A DNA stretch of 64,000 bases from Saccharina japonica (taxonomy: Eukaryota > Sar > Phaeophyceae > Laminariales > Laminariaceae), in the NCBI GenBank assembly GCA_008828725.1, contig MEHQ01000481.1, positions 730,876 to 794,875 of the forward strand. Reading direction: 5' to 3'. The position numbers were made by a program, and so were the translations under genes. Each line of letters starts with the position of its first letter. The stretch's first letter is position 1. A model generated the notes under the pieces. The model had not been told where the DNA came from and searched no databases. It saw nothing but the letters and a program-made list of their open reading frames with translations. Below are positions 42,401-57,400 of this stretch, one piece after another.

Positions 42401-45400
42401 ACCCTCACTTGTATCAGGCGTTGGAAACACTGGGCCGGTTCGAGACGATGACCGCGAGATTAGAGGGCGAGAGCAAGCTTCTCGCGGCCGCTAGAGACGC
42501 CCTGTCTCTCGATCCCACGGAGAGAGACGTGCTTGGACCCATGCAGGCCGAGATCACCGACCTCAGGGAGGTGAGTACAGGGCGGATGCCAGGGAGGGCG
42601 TTTTTTTTTTAACTGCGAAGACGGCGCTCGTTCGGCATAACCGCTCCGCGATACTTAGTAGAAGCGCTTCCTGTCTCGCGAAGGCCCTTCTCGGACGAGA
42701 CCGCGGAAGGGCCTCTCCGGAGAATCGATTTGACACCCGCCGTCGACTGCCACATCGCCGTCGACTGCCATCTCCTTGCAATTGCGCGGGCTCCCTGAGC
42801 TTGCGTATGGCATGTGCAGGGGGCTCAAGCATCTCTTCCGTCGACATCGGGCCCATGTTGCGGGCGATGATGTTGCTTCGGACTGCTTTTCTTGCCGTAG
42901 GTGTGGGAAGCAATGTCGAAGGTGTGGGACAACATTTCCGAACTGGAGGAGACCCCGTGGTCAACAGCCGTTCCCCGGAAAATCCGCAAGTCGCTGGACA
43001 CCGTTCAGGAGGGCATGCGCAACCTGCCCAACCGCGTCCGCCAGTACGAGCCCTTCGACCACGCCCAGGTGCCATATTGTCGGTTGTGTTATTGTCGATG
43101 GTTATCGTGGTTGTTGTTGTTCGTGGTGATTTCGCTGTAGTTGTTTGTGGTGTTGGTGTTGGCAAGTTATTTTAGGGTTAGTATTTGCGGTTTTGTAGTC
43201 GCGGCGCTTAAGATGATCCTCTGTATCTCATTGAAGCCGCCAAGACGTTTTACCTGCAGCCGTGCATACGTGCTTATCGCTTTCTTGTCATACGAATAGT
43301 CACCCACGGTCTAGCATAAACAGTGTTGCCCTATGCACCATTTGTCCGCTTACATCGTATCATACTTTTCTCCCCGTCCACAAAACACACACAACACACA
43401 CTCGCAGGTGACTCTCAGAGCGCGCTCGGAGACCCTGCCCCTGCTAACAGAGCTTCGCTCGGAGGCGCTGAAGGATCGCCACTGGAGGCCCCTCCTCCGT
43501 CGTCTCGGCGTCAGGGTAGGGTACCATGAGCTCAACCTTGGTCTACTGTGGGGTTCTGCCCTGATGGGAAACAAGAAGGTCATCGGAGAGACGGTGCTGT
43601 CTGCGCAGGGGGAAATGGCTCTCGAGGAGTTTCTGAGACAGGCAAGGCTTTTTCGTTTGCCGGTGCTGCGAATATACTGCCAGACTCTCGCGTCCAGCGA
43701 TAGCTGTTCCAGCCGGCTGGGCGGCTACAGCGGTACTGTTTTGGATAACAGCTCTACTTCTTCCGCTTAGTCTGCATTGATACGAGTCGTCCTTATGCGA
43801 ACGCTTTCGGCGACGTTCGGTTTGCATTTCATATTTTCTGATTTCGATTCGTTTGAGGTATCCCGCCACTCCTACCTTGTTAGTCCCTCATAATTGTGTT
43901 CCCATGTCCGCGCCGTGCTTCATCCGTCATACATACTATACATAGGTACGTGAGGATTGGCAGGGGCGGGAGCTGGAGCTTGTGTCCTACCAGGGACGCA
44001 TTCAACTCGTCAAGGGCTGGGACGCGGTGTTCTCCCGGCTTGAGGAGCACCTGAACGGCCTGCAGTCCATGAGAGCCTCGCCCCACTTCCACGCGGTTCA
44101 GGTGCCTGGTGGTTCGGATTGTGGGAACGTTGCAAGTATTTGGTCAAGTGAAACCTGAAACAGTCGGCTCTGCGGGCAAGCGCAGTTATCTGAGGATGGC
44201 GGGTGTATTTGCGCCGCATTTTTTCTGTTCCAAACAGTAAGGCGATTCAGCTGATTGTTACAGCCTAGTTTCTGGCTGTAGCTGTATATACCAAGCCGTA
44301 ACCGCTGTCCGAGTTGACCGTTCGGGCTGGGTAGCCAGACGGTCCTTAGGGAAGTTGGCTACGTTAACCGCTCAATTTTGTAGCCGGTTTCTTCCGCAGA
44401 TACTCCTGTCGTTTCCCAATGAAAAAAATGATCTTTATTTTCGTGGCTACCTCATCGCTCCTCGTCCCCGAGTGCAGGAGTTCCAAGAAGAAGCGGCGTT
44501 GTGGGAGGAGCGCCTGACAAAGCTCAACGCGGTGCTGGACGCTTGGGTAGACGTGCAGAGGAGATGGTTGTACCTGGAAGGCATTTTCTTCGCCTCTCGA
44601 GACATCAAGCAGCAGCTGCCCTCAGAATTTGCGGTACGAACACTCTGACGGGAGGCTAACTAGGCGATGTAGCATTTGGTTGATACGGCCGATAACGTGG
44701 TTGGTTATTTTGCGTTGGCTTTTATTGGTTGAAAGTGGTGCCGGCGTCACGTATGGTTTGACCCATTACCCCTCATATAGAATGGACGTATCACTGTGCA
44801 CGAGGATCTTAGTATGTATGATCTAGCGCCCTAATATATATACCTGGTATTATTTTCCATGAACCTAAAACACTTTGTTACTGGCTATTCGTAGGGTGCC
44901 GCGCATTTTTTGCCACCGCCTGCTATTAGCTGTAAATACTGCTGCCTTGAGATGACCGTTGTATCGGCCCCCTTTATCCGCGTATCGCGCATCGCTTGCA
45001 GAGGTTCAAGTCTGTCGACGCGGAGTTCGTGCAGCTCATGCGGAGGGTAGCACACAAGCCCAGCATCATGGAGGTGAGCAGGGTGTCTCGCAGGGTCGCC
45101 CTTGGTACTGCTGACTGTGTTTGACGTTTGCTAGCTTCCGCGTGACGGGGCTGGGCTACTACGCAATGGTTATACCTGGTGGCGCCTGCGTGTTTGGTTC
45201 ACCCTTTCGGGGCCCGATTACAGCGACTTGAAAAATTGGGAAGCGCGGCCTCCCCAACCGTCTATATAGGGTGGTCGAGCTGCAGTACCAATAGCATCAT
45301 GCTGCGGGCGGGTTGAACGATTCCTTGCTTCGTAGTTCCGATACTAGCTGTATCACCCCTCAACCCAGCAGCCTCCCCGGGTTAGCTCGGTAGCCCCGGG

Positions 45401-48400
45401 TTAGCCCAGCAACCCCGGGTTGCTACGTGTGACGGATGCAGTAATGTAACCGTAATTTGTTTGGTCCCTTTTTGCCTCTGAAGCCCCGAAAGGGTTATAA
45501 CTCGTACTTTTACTCATGCGCACGGGCATCTCCACTTTTCTGTGGCAGTCCAGCGGGCTTGCTCATTTTCGTAAGGCAGAGGGGCCTGTTGATGCATTAC
45601 CTTCCCAGGCGTTATCCTGTAGGGTGCCCGCCCATGGGCCTTGTGGCAACGGTTGTTGCCGTCTTACGATGTCCTTTAGTGTCCCTGCCCATGGGCCTTG
45701 TGGCAAATGTTGTTGCTGTCTTACACTGTCGCGCTGGGCGGTGTTTTTTTTTTCTGCGAGCTTAATGGTAGCTGTGGTCAAGCTCGAGTTCACCGCGCTC
45801 TGTACGATCGGGGCGTTCTGCTCGGGTCCCGTTACTTTGTGTAGGATTATTGAATCAACCCGTTTCTGCTCTTCGCCATTGTTGTATATATATGTAGTAT
45901 TGGTAGAGGTTACCCCCTTTCCGGCTCAGTGACCCCCAAACATGCCATCCCTCACTGTTGGAACACCCTGGCGTTTGGTCGAGGTGACCCCTGTTCCGGC
46001 TCCGTTCGCCCCAAATGCTGTCCTTGACTGCTAAATACGCAGGTGCTCTCGATGGAGAACCTTCTGCGGCAGTTGGAGAGGCAAGAGGGGCTCATGTCGC
46101 ACATTCAGAAGGCCCTTGGAGAGTACCTGGAAGGGCAGAGACAGGTGACCCTAATGTTCTTTTCGTACGCCCAATCTCAAGACTGTTGTTTTACTTGGCT
46201 AGGTCGGATGACGAAACTAAGACTTCTTCGTTTTTTCGCACATTGACGTCATTGAGGCGTGGTTTACTGAGTTGGTCTGGTTGGCGGCTGCTGACTCAAG
46301 CGTCCATTTCGTACGCCCAATTTCAAGACTCCATGTTCGATATTGTCTTGAGTTGGCTATTGAAAGGAGGGTTGGCGAATCTAAGGTGTCTTGGCATTTT
46401 TTTCGCACGGTAACGGGATTGAGCTGTGGTTTCCTGAGTGGGTTTGCTTGGCGTCGCTTGACGCTACGGCAGCGCGGGTGGTCGCACGATGCCTGCAACA
46501 TGCAACTCTCGTGCTGGTGAGGCGTGAAGTTTCGCCCAGAACGCTCAAAATGTGAAAACCTTTCATGCTGTAGTCTTGCGAGTGCCGCGGTGTGGCCAAA
46601 CTGCACTTAAGGAACAACAGGATGTCGTGGTTGTTGTCCTTTATCGTTCTACTCTGCTTTCACACGCTTTCTGCGGTTAGGTTTGTGCCGTTGTTTCCAA
46701 AACCATGCATTGGCCTGCTTTTGTTTTGGTGCCGCCACTGCTATATACCGTCTCCTCTCTCAAGCTTTTTGTGTCGTGTGCCTCCCTTGGCTTACCGATA
46801 TTCCCACGATCGTGCTGTCCATGCAGGCGTTCAGTCGTTTCTACTTCGTGGGAGACGAGGACCTGCTGGAGATCGTGGGTAACGCGAACGAGCCTGCCAA
46901 GGTGGCGCAACACCTCGGAAAGATGTTTGCTTCTGTAGGGGCGCTCAACATGCCATCAGGTCAGCAACCCGAAACCTCGATAAATACTCGGCAACATCTG
47001 TCATTTATACTATCAATAGCGTGTAAAGTGAACAGCAAACACCACCCTTGGGCACTGTGCTTTTGGCGCGAAGGGGGGATGGCAGCATGTGGCGTCGCTG
47101 AGGCACTATAGCCGTCCATAGCGACAGGTGCATGCCATCTTGCTTGTCTCTTTAAGCTGCGCTTGTTTTTGGCGTGTGAACCAGAACCCCGCTATGCTTT
47201 GTTTCCGGGGTTTGACTATTGCTGGCCCCGTTGGTGCGCTCTCTGCTGACGGTTTGGCGTCATGCTGTTTTGTGGAAAGGTAAAAGTAAAGATGTTTTTG
47301 TGGAAATGTCATTTTGACGGTGATTGTGAAGACCCAACCCTGACCCCCCCCCCCCCCAATAAAAAATCGACTTGTGATGTGCCGGGAAATGCTCATAGTC
47401 TACCGTTTCGACTCGGTGCTAGGTGGCTGACCTGTTGCGTCACTGCGTTCGTTGCACACACGCTCTTGTGGCCAAACTTCAAAGGACCTTCCTTCCTTCC
47501 TTCCTTCCTTCCTTCCTTCGTGTTTTTTCGCTCGTGCTGTTCTAGAGGACAATAGCAGCCCAGGCTTGGCGCTGTCCATGATCTCTAAAGACGGAGAAGA
47601 GGTCGGCTTCAAGCGGCCCGTCACGGTGGCGGACAGCGGGGTGAAGGAGTGGCTGACTTCGCTCGAGACGGAGATGAGGAGCACGCTCGCCCTGCTTCTT
47701 AGGGAGGCCGTTCAAGGCACGGGGGAGTTGTGCAATACATCTAGGGAAGATGCTCAAGTGAGTTAGTGACTTCCATCATGTTGTTTTTTTCAATCTACGC
47801 TTGGGCATGCACGACTCAGGCAAGGGTAGACCGGCAGGGAATTTGAGCGTGCTTCAGCCTATTTGTAGACCCCGAGTTCTGAAAATATTTCGTAACCGTT
47901 CCCCCCCCCTCGCACAATAATAAACATATACTTGAGTACATACTTGGGCGTAAAGCATTACCCGTACTCGTACATACTCATGCCAGCTCGCGGTGTTTAT
48001 TCGGGAAATTTGGAAATTTGGAAATTCGGAAAAAATAACTATGAATTGCGCTTCAAGTACGTAGTTCGTATGTATATGTATACGTCTATCGGAATTATTT
48101 CCTGCCGGTTCTGTCCAGCAGCATTATGGCTCAATAGAATGCTTGGGAGAACGTAGCCTGATACACATTTTTTCGGAAGTAGTTACCGTGCGTTATCGCG
48201 CGTGTGTGGAGCCAGGAAATGTGAACGCCGCCGCTCGTCTCCACGGTTCGCATCGAGTGAGCTGCCAAACTCTGTACATGGGCACATCGTCGGCTCAGTG
48301 TGTGAAAGTACATAAACATACATCCAAAGTGACACACAGGTTGCTTGGTTTTGGATATCATTGCTATGTGAAGAACAGTTGCAGGTGAACGTCCCAGCAC

Positions 48401-51400
48401 AACCCCTGATTATGTGAAAGTGCGTAAACGAGACGCGCGTGTTGCCGTTTAATCCCTGGTGGTACCTGGAGGGAATCTGCGGTTGCTTGGTTAGGATCGC
48501 GTTGCTATATCAAGCACACCTGCAAGTCAACGTCCCAGTGCAGGCCTTGACCTTTGTACTGCTCGGTACCATGCACGTGTATACAGTACCTGATGCCGGC
48601 GCTGGTTAGAGAGGCGTTTACGATAGGGGTATGGGGTATGCAGCACTTTTCGGCTGAAACGTTTCTGTTTCAGTTTCTGAGGCTCCTCAGATGAGGATTT
48701 ACCTACCCACCCACTACGACTAAAACATGCCTTATCGCTGCGATACCTTTGGTGTTTTTACAACATTATTCGGTGTACAGTAGTAACAGCTATTACGGGG
48801 GACCTTAGTAAATAGGACTAAATAGGACCTACCGTACACACAAAACCTATATATATATATGTACCTATTTTTACAAACAATATCTGGCCCTATTTACTAG
48901 TGTTTACTATGGTCCCCCGTAATAGCAACATACCTGTACTAAATAGGCCTATCGTACACAAAAAAAAAACTATATATTTACCTATTTTTACTATCAATAT
49001 TTGGTCCTATTTACTATGGTCCCCTGTATTAGGGCATGGTATGGGATTGTTCGTCGAGTTGTGCGTTCATTTTTTCTGAAAGCCAGCTTTAGCTTTTGCG
49101 CGAGGCATACCTGTAGAGCGCCTCAAGCGACAAAAAGTCTCGGAAGAAAGTAGGTGCACCCCTATCGCAGCATGCGTCTTTCTATACTACAAACTCCCGC
49201 CGGACGCGCACATAGCCTCACACCGCTGCACCACCCCCGTTATGTGCGTCTTTCTTCCCAGGCCTTCGTAGGACTGTGCAAGCAGTTCCCAGCGCAGATC
49301 GTAGCGCTCGCGGCGCAGGTGTCGTGGTCCGGCTCCGTGCTCAACGCGCTCAAGGACGCCCAGATAGGGAGCGTTGGAGGGCTGAAAGCGTGTTTGGAGG
49401 GCCTCTCGTGGCGGCTGCTGGCCATGTCGGAGAGCGTGCTGGGCGAGAGCCCTCCCGCTCTGAGGAGGAAGTACGAGCAGCTCATCACGGAGCTCGTTCG
49501 GCAGAGGGACGCCACGAGGAGACTGCAGGTGGCCAAAGGGAGTGGAGTGGGGTGGAGTGGAGTGGAGTGGAGTGGAGTGGAGTGGAGTGGAGTGGAGTGG
49601 AGTGGAGTGGAGTGGAGTGGAGTGGAGTGGAGTGGAGTGGAGTGGAGTGGAGTGGAGTGGAGTGGAGTGGAGTGGAGTGGAGTGGAGTGGAGTGGAGCGA
49701 AATTGAAAGGACCGGTTAGGCCGTGCCCTTTTGCCCCCGCCCAGTCTTGGTGTTGTTTACGTGACGCTTTTTTCAATATTTTGTTGGTGCGGCAAGGTTA
49801 TTTATGCTAAAACATTGCGCTGTTGCATTAGGCGTCCCCTGTCAACGGTTACGGTTAGAGGGTGAGGGTGAGGGTTAGGAATTGTCTTTTTTCGGCGCCG
49901 GCGAGGAAAATGGTTTAGAGCATGGGTTAAGATGCATCACCTGCCACGACCATGCGCCGCTCTAAGTGCTTGACCGCTGTCCGTTTATTTCGTGCTTGGC
50001 ACGCACTCTTGTTCGTCGTGCTGTCGTCTTTTTATTTTCAGGATGCTGACGCGGCAACCACCGAGTCGTTCGAGTGGCTGAGCCAGCTAAGGTTCGACTT
50101 CAACCCCACCACCAAAGACCCCACGGAAGGCCTCACCGTTCGGATGGCCGACGCGCAATTCCAGTACGGTTTCGAGTACCTCGGCATCGGAGAGAGGCTT
50201 GTGCAGACGCCCCTCACAGACAGGTACGCCACCAAAACACTTTAAAGGTATCGAGGTCAACCGAACACTTCCCGGAACGCCGGTCACCTTTCATCTCGTA
50301 GGAGAGTCGTTCAAAGGATTGCGATACAACCAAGTAGCACCAGGGCTCGTGCGTGACGGATTAGCCAGGCACCAGGTAGGGGTTTGAGAAGGCTGTCATG
50401 CGCCCTACTGTAGATCAGGTTGCTGATTGTAGAGTCTCGCGTGGCGTTAGAGCCTAATCGTGCACATTGCTGACATCACCGAGCCTTGTGTATTTCGCTG
50501 GACGCAGGTGCTACCTGACCCTAACGCAGGCCCTGCATCTTCGCATGGGCGGCAACCCATTCGGCCCCGCCGGGACGGGCAAGACGGAGTCGGTGAAGGC
50601 CTTGGGTGCCCAGCTTGGGCGCTTCGTGCTGGTGTTCAATTGCGACGAGTCGTTCGACTATTCGGCCATGGGCAGGCTGTTTGCGGGACTTTGCCAGGTG
50701 GGTCGTTGGGCTGCGTGTAATAATCTAACACTTATTGGTGTGTTGTGGGACACGATTGCTGCATTTTTTTGTTTTTTTGGAGATGATAGTTTCGTCCACT
50801 ACGTGACAATGACAATGCCCACAGTGTGTGCTTTTCTGCTGCATTTTTCTCTTCTGCCAGTGACGATGATGCCGTGGCCGTAATTGTTGCCTCTTGGTAC
50901 CGTAATGATGCTCGCAGTCTGGTGGATTGTTGTATTTTCCTCTTGCACAAGGCTTTATGGTATATGTGTTGTCGGTCCACGTGCCTTTGTTTGGACAACC
51001 TCGCTGGCACCGAAAAATACTTAACATATTTGAACTATAAAGGTAGGGAAAGGGTGGAGTGAGCGAGTAGGTTCGTGCTGACTACTGCGTCCTTGTTACT
51101 GTCATTGCCAATCTCGTAGAAATTAGTTTGGTTTTTGACCACCCTTTGTGTGCGCCGGGCCAACGCTGGTGTGCATGTGATCGTCGGTCGGGTAGGCCTC
51201 TATGCTGTAAAGTAGCTTTAACGTGGGTTTGGGCTCTTCCAGAATCGCGTGATGCAATTGGGGATTCACACGCGTTTTTGTTTTCCCATTAGATATTTCG
51301 AGTGCATGTAGCGGATGTAGAAGAGCTGGCACGCCCTGTCGATTACAGTTGCCCATAATGTCGATGAGATAAAAAAAGGTGTGCCTTGTTCCGTAGATTA

Positions 51401-54400
51401 CGGGATGGAAACATCGCGAAACTATGTCCGTATGTCTTCATCTCACGATCGACTTGTATTTGCGGTGCCTTGGGCTTGGCGTCAGGTTGGCGCGTGGGGG
51501 TGCTTCGACGAGTTCAACCGCCTGGAGGAACGCATCCTGTCGGCCGTGTCCCAGCAGATCCTGGCGATTCAGAAGGGCCTGCTGGACCGGCACCCGAAGG
51601 TAGAGAGACCTCTGAACCCGTTGAGGGTTAGCCCTATTTAGCCTTGAGCGGCGTAGACTTTGATTTAGCTCTGGCGTCTGGTCGGTCGGTTTCGCCCCTA
51701 TCCCGTAGGAAATGCTGAGGGAACCCCCCCCGCGCTTGTTTTTTCTTGCATGCTGTACCGTTTTATCCATCGGCCACGAGCGCATCGGTCGGCGGGCGGG
51801 CGGGCGGGCGGGCCGGTGTGCGAGAATGTTAGCTGCAAGCATACGTAGGTTTGTCCATGCGCGTGTCATCTTTATTACTTTCGAGGGGCGTGACATTCGT
51901 GTGTCCTGATTATGCCTTGGTCATGGCGGGCAGCAGATCTCTTTCTTGCCAAAGTCCGCCCCATGGCGTTATTATATGGCACCGGCACTCGCCAAAGGTG
52001 CTTGGGGGTGTTTGGGCTTTACACCAGGGCGGCCGAGGTGAGTGAAGCCTCTCCGCTCTGAGCCTCGCACGCCTTTGATTAGCATTGCTGCCGCGTGTTT
52101 ACTTCAAGTATCGTATTAATTCTTGGTGATATTTTTTCGTGGGATTGCATCGCGTGTTTCTTTTTGTTGCTCTTTCCAGGTTGAGATTCTTGGGCGAAGC
52201 GTGCGGCTTCACCCGGACGTGGGCATCTTTGTCACCATGAACCCGGGATACGCCGGCAGGTATCTGTTAGGCACAGTCGCACAGCAGTAGATAGCTCGTG
52301 TTTGCCTTATAGCCTTGTAAGGGTAGCACCTTATAGGTGTGACTCCTGATTTTTCCGAGGGTGGTCACTCGATTATCTTGATTATAGTATAGGACCTCTT
52401 TGTCTCACTAAAAAAACTGACGAAACATATAATCAAGATGAACCATCCCATGCATGCCTGGCCTGGGTACTCAACGAGTAATTGCGTACATGGTTGGTGG
52501 GGGTTCCAACGATAACAAGGCGTGTCGTATTGGGTAGTTCCTCAGTTCAGGAGTATACTAATAGTCAGTCATAAATGTTTTGGTAAAAAAAGTGCTTCAA
52601 GGCATGCCCTATCGTATATTGCATGCGTCACATGTACGTACCGGTATTATACTGTATACACACACCAAGGGCTGGCTTGTGGTAACGCTAGAATGGAGTT
52701 TACAAGCTTGCCTGGGTACCTTAAGGTGCAACGTATGCCGACGCAGACGTTGCGGTATGGTACTGTACGCGTTCAGTTGGCTGTTGAATTGAGCTGTGCG
52801 GGGTGATTGACGTGTGTTGTGCTGTATTTTGACATATTTTGTTGTGTGAACTCCAATGATGCGGTTGTGTCAACGAAAGAGGTACCAATGTACTGAAGGT
52901 AGAACCAACAAATAGTCAAGTAATCAAGTAGTAGCATTGGTGCCCGAAAGCGCTTTTCGCGCTGTCTGGGCTAACGTTTCCCCTTGCCAATTCGCTGGGT
53001 ACGTTTTAGTGGGCAATGTTGACCTTCAAAATGGATCATTTGTTTCGATCTGTACTTGTTTGCATTACTTGGTGATAACACATGTTTTATATAGGGGCCA
53101 GGCCATGTCGGCCGTCGGCCTTCGAAAGTGATACCTGGTACTCTATTTCTATCTGTATTTCTTCGCATATCTTGTTGTTACTCATGTCCCGTCTTTGCCT
53201 GTGAATATGTCGCGTCGTGATGTCTCCTGGGCCCGTGGGTCAGGTCTAACTTGCCGGACAACCTTAAGCAGCTGTTCCGCGCGGTGGCCATGGTGGTGCC
53301 AGACCGGAAGCTCATCGCACAGGTGAGGAGGGGACCCTATGCTGCAAAAATCGCAGTGCTGTTATTGGACGTAACGCCGCGCCGCCTTGCTTAGGGTTTT
53401 TATATCATGTCACAAAGTCTCAACTTTCTTAGAGAGTCTGGGGGTTCAGAGCTATTGTACTACAACAATAGTTTACGTCCACCGTTGACAGAAGCTTGAG
53501 TTTGGTCACCTCTTGTCGTACGCTTCTCTGCCCCCCGCCCATCGCCTAGCTAATTCCGTGCCGAGGTCAAGCACGTCCGAGCCTGGTAGCCGGGAGTAAG
53601 TGTCGTCAACTCGAAGTTGGGTTATGGGGGTTGAGAGGCAAATCGACTGCTGTAATCGGGTTGGGGTTTTGATATATCAAGAAGATGTTGGCTGGAGTTT
53701 TTTTTCTTTAAATATACTGGCAGTGCGACGGTCATGCACGCCCTGCAACCCGGCAACCATTTTCTTGTGCGGTTCTAGCCACACCTCAAAACAGGCACAC
53801 GACAAAAGTCGCCCGCTGCCACTTGACACGCGACTAAACCTGCGGAAACCGGAAATTCAGGCCTGTATGCTATTAATTCAAGGGTTGGGGATGTCGAAAC
53901 CTTTCTGACGAGTTAAAGTGCACATATTGCCAAACTTCGTTCTGCCCATTCTTAATGCAAGCTGACCTTGCAAGCGTCAAACCTTCCCAAAATACCACCC
54001 AGGTGATGCTTTTCAGCCAGGGCATCTCCACAGCAGAAGAGCTCGCCGGTCGCATAGTCCTCCTCTTCCAACTCTGCGAAGAGCAGCTCTCCTCCCAGTC
54101 CCACTACGACTTCGGGCTCCGCGCCCTGAAGTCAGTGCTTGTAGGGGCGGGAGGGTTGAAGAGGAAGGCGCTGCAGGAGGCGGCGGCGGCCGGGACGGGC
54201 CCCGGCAAAATTACGGGCGAGGGCGAGCATGCGGCAGGGCTGGGAGACGACGCGGCTATGCTCGGCCCGGTTGAGAGGGATGTCCTCATCAGGTGAGGCT
54301 GTGCATCGACGAAGCGCTTGGTCTATTTTTTGGGTTGCGGATTAAGGATACGGGTGGTCATCTCGCGAAAAGCTTGCTCTGTTTAACGTTTTTTTCTCGG

Positions 54401-57400
54401 ACGTGAGGTGAACGACGTTTTTTTTTTGCCAGACCGGTTCGTTGCGGCTCGAGAGATGGGACTTCGGGGCGCGGGGAGGGAGGCTTGCGCGCCTTTCCAT
54501 GCATGGTCGCGTCCCCTTGCTCCCCTTGCCGATTAATAAGGGATCGTGTCACCGCCGCGTTAACTTTATACGCCCACGTCAGACTTTGTTGGTATACCAG
54601 GTGTGTATACACGTCAGACAGATCATCTACAGATCATACAGGTCATCTACAGATAGATCATCTAGATAATCTAGATCCTAGCTTTCCCTTAGGAGATGTT
54701 GTACATAACCTGTGTAGTACAGGTCCAACCCAGAAAACATGTCCAAGATCACGCAGGTTATACGATTCACATCCGGCAAAATGTGCTAGATCGTACTTAT
54801 GTCAGTACTTGTATCTGCCCTGAAAGGTTTGATTACATACGATGATGGAGCAGGCGTACAGATACATTCATCCAATCCAATCGATCATATTTTCTGTCCG
54901 AGGTGTGCGAGCTTTGGAAGACACATCTTGATACAGGCATACATCGAGACATACCTTAGTCTCGTGTGTGCGTGTTTCTTCAGCGTGTCTTGAAGGGACT
55001 TGTCTTCCTCACTGATGCGATTGGCGCAAACGACTGTTTCAGGTCGGCGTGCAACACCGTGGTGCCCAAGCTGGTGTCTCAGGACTACGCCCTGTTTGCG
55101 AGCCTGCTCAACGGAGTTTTCCCGGGATGTCAGGTACATTAAGAGGTTACTACTAATACAGTATTGATATCCATTAGTTTTGCTAGCATCGGCATTGAAT
55201 AGTATTGATGGTATTGATGGTATTGATGTGCGCCCCTTGTCTCCGTGTATAGCTTGCGACCATGAGATGTATAAATATCTCCCTTTGTCTCAGAAGAAGA
55301 GTCAGTACGTACGGAACCTGGGTGTGCTGGACTACGTACGGTAGGCGGAACGGTTGCATGCGTTCTATAGTACCGGTTTTTCATTGCACATAGCACAATG
55401 TTCATCGTATCAACGTCGAACAACAACAATAACAACACCTGCGGTGGACGGGACGGTTGAATGCGCTTTATTTTTCTCGTAGCACAATTGTAATCGTGTC
55501 TACAAGACCACCACCACCACCAACAACAAGAACGGGTGTATTGCTTGTGCGGGCTCTGCGGATAGGTGTCGACGATGAGGGAGGAGGACCTCCGTCAGAA
55601 ACTGGGGGTTGTGTGCGCTGCCAGGCGCTTGATCATGGGAGAGGCCTGGGTGCAGAAAGTGCTGCAGCTCAAGCAGGTGAACAAAATTGCTAAACATTTA
55701 TCTGGTTCGGCACATTTCAACGGGGAATCACAAGTTTTTGTGCACGGGGTAACTTGAACCTTTGTCGAGGTCATATGTCGCGTGGTACGAACGCTTGCTT
55801 AGTCCTCCTCAGTTTCGTGCGTTTTCTGCCGACAGGTGTGGCCTGCAAAATATTCTGTGACGCACACCTGTTGCGGCATCGAATACAGCGGCACAGAGTG
55901 TGCTGGGTTTTGTTATTAAGTAGCTTTCAACCACGAAGACAGCGTGAAGAGTACGGTACGCAGCACCGGTATTGTTGATGTCATCTTATTATTGTTTAAA
56001 ACAGACCTGCAACACGGTTGTGCGTACCACTCTGATATACACCTGGGCACATGCTTTCCCGTTCGGGCATCGCCGCTCAGGTGTTGGAACTCCGACATGG
56101 CGTGATGATGGTCGGGCCTTCGGGGAGCGGGAAGACAAGCGCGTGGCGATGCTTGCTGTCAGCTCTAGAGATGCTGGACGGCGTTAAGGGGGAGGCGCAT
56201 GTCATTGACCCTAAGGCCATAGGTAAATTCGTCGGTCACGTTTGACGCTGTCGGCCAGTTGAATTTTGTCGGGACGGGAAGCACAATGTGCACTATTAAT
56301 AACTACTGGACGTACGTCACCACCCTTGACCGGTTTATACTGCAAAAATGACCCCACACTAATTACAAGTATTTTGACCCCGCAAACGTGCGTGCAGATT
56401 GAAATGCTTAAGGCTAGTCTGATCCGCATTCGACACGTCCCGCCCATCATCAACCATTTTGTAACCGACCGGGACCTAACTTTTCCGTCTACCACTGTGT
56501 GCCGCGCTTGGTCAGTGTTCCACTTGAAGCGTGCAGTGCTTTTCATGATTTGAGCTGGACTTGTTTGACGGACCTTTTTCCGCGTGTTGTGCTGATCGAA
56601 TTCTGACCAATGGTCTGACGAATGGTGTGACAATCATCCACGGCACCAGGCAAGGAGGCTCTCTACGGCAGCTTGGACCCGACTACTCTCGAGTGGACCG
56701 ACGGCATCTTCACCAAGGTTCTCCGGGAGGTGCGTTCGACAATGAGGCTGTCCGCCATCAAGAATTGGCGGCGGGAGAGAAATATGGTGGAAACAGTCAC
56801 AATGGTACCTGGCAGGGTACCTGGTATGTAATACAGGGTAATAATAGTTAAATAGTTAATCCAGTCATTGTTGTTTGGGCGCGGGGGGGGGGGGGTTCCT
56901 ACTCGGGGCATTGTTTTTTTTTCGGAATTAGGGGACGACCGATTATACCTGTTGTCTTCCTTTGCCCTCTAGTGCCACTTTGCAGACTCACTGGTCAGAT
57001 GGCAGCTGTCAGCGTGTCAAGCACATACAGATGTCGGACCAGACTCGGCGCCCAAATATCCAGACGTAATGACGTTGTTCCGGATAGTGGTCAACCCTTG
57101 TACCCCAGCATCCAGGTGCATCGGTATTGTTCACGGTCGGCACGCTTGACTCGGTTTTGTTTGCTATATGTAGGACGATTCGGCACATGATCCCTTTCAC
57201 AACTGCGCCGTCGTTTTTGAGAAATAAACCGGAAGAAATGGGGTTGGACGGTTCATTGGGCCTTTTTTTTTTATCGCCTTAGTTATCATTTGTTGATTTA
57301 CCGGTGCGGCGGGCCGTACCCCGAAGTTGCCACGTGGATGCGCCAACACACGATACGACAGGTACGCGCCTAAGAGAGAGAGAGAAAACGACACACACAC

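Noticed and set aside
49154-49776. Long open frames with Trp-Ser-Gly-Val-Glu or Thr-Pro-Leu-His-Ser repeats
   Set aside because: Produced by the GGAGT pentamer array in the intron after exon 37. Only 49262-49528 is coding, as shown by dynein similarity and the donor.
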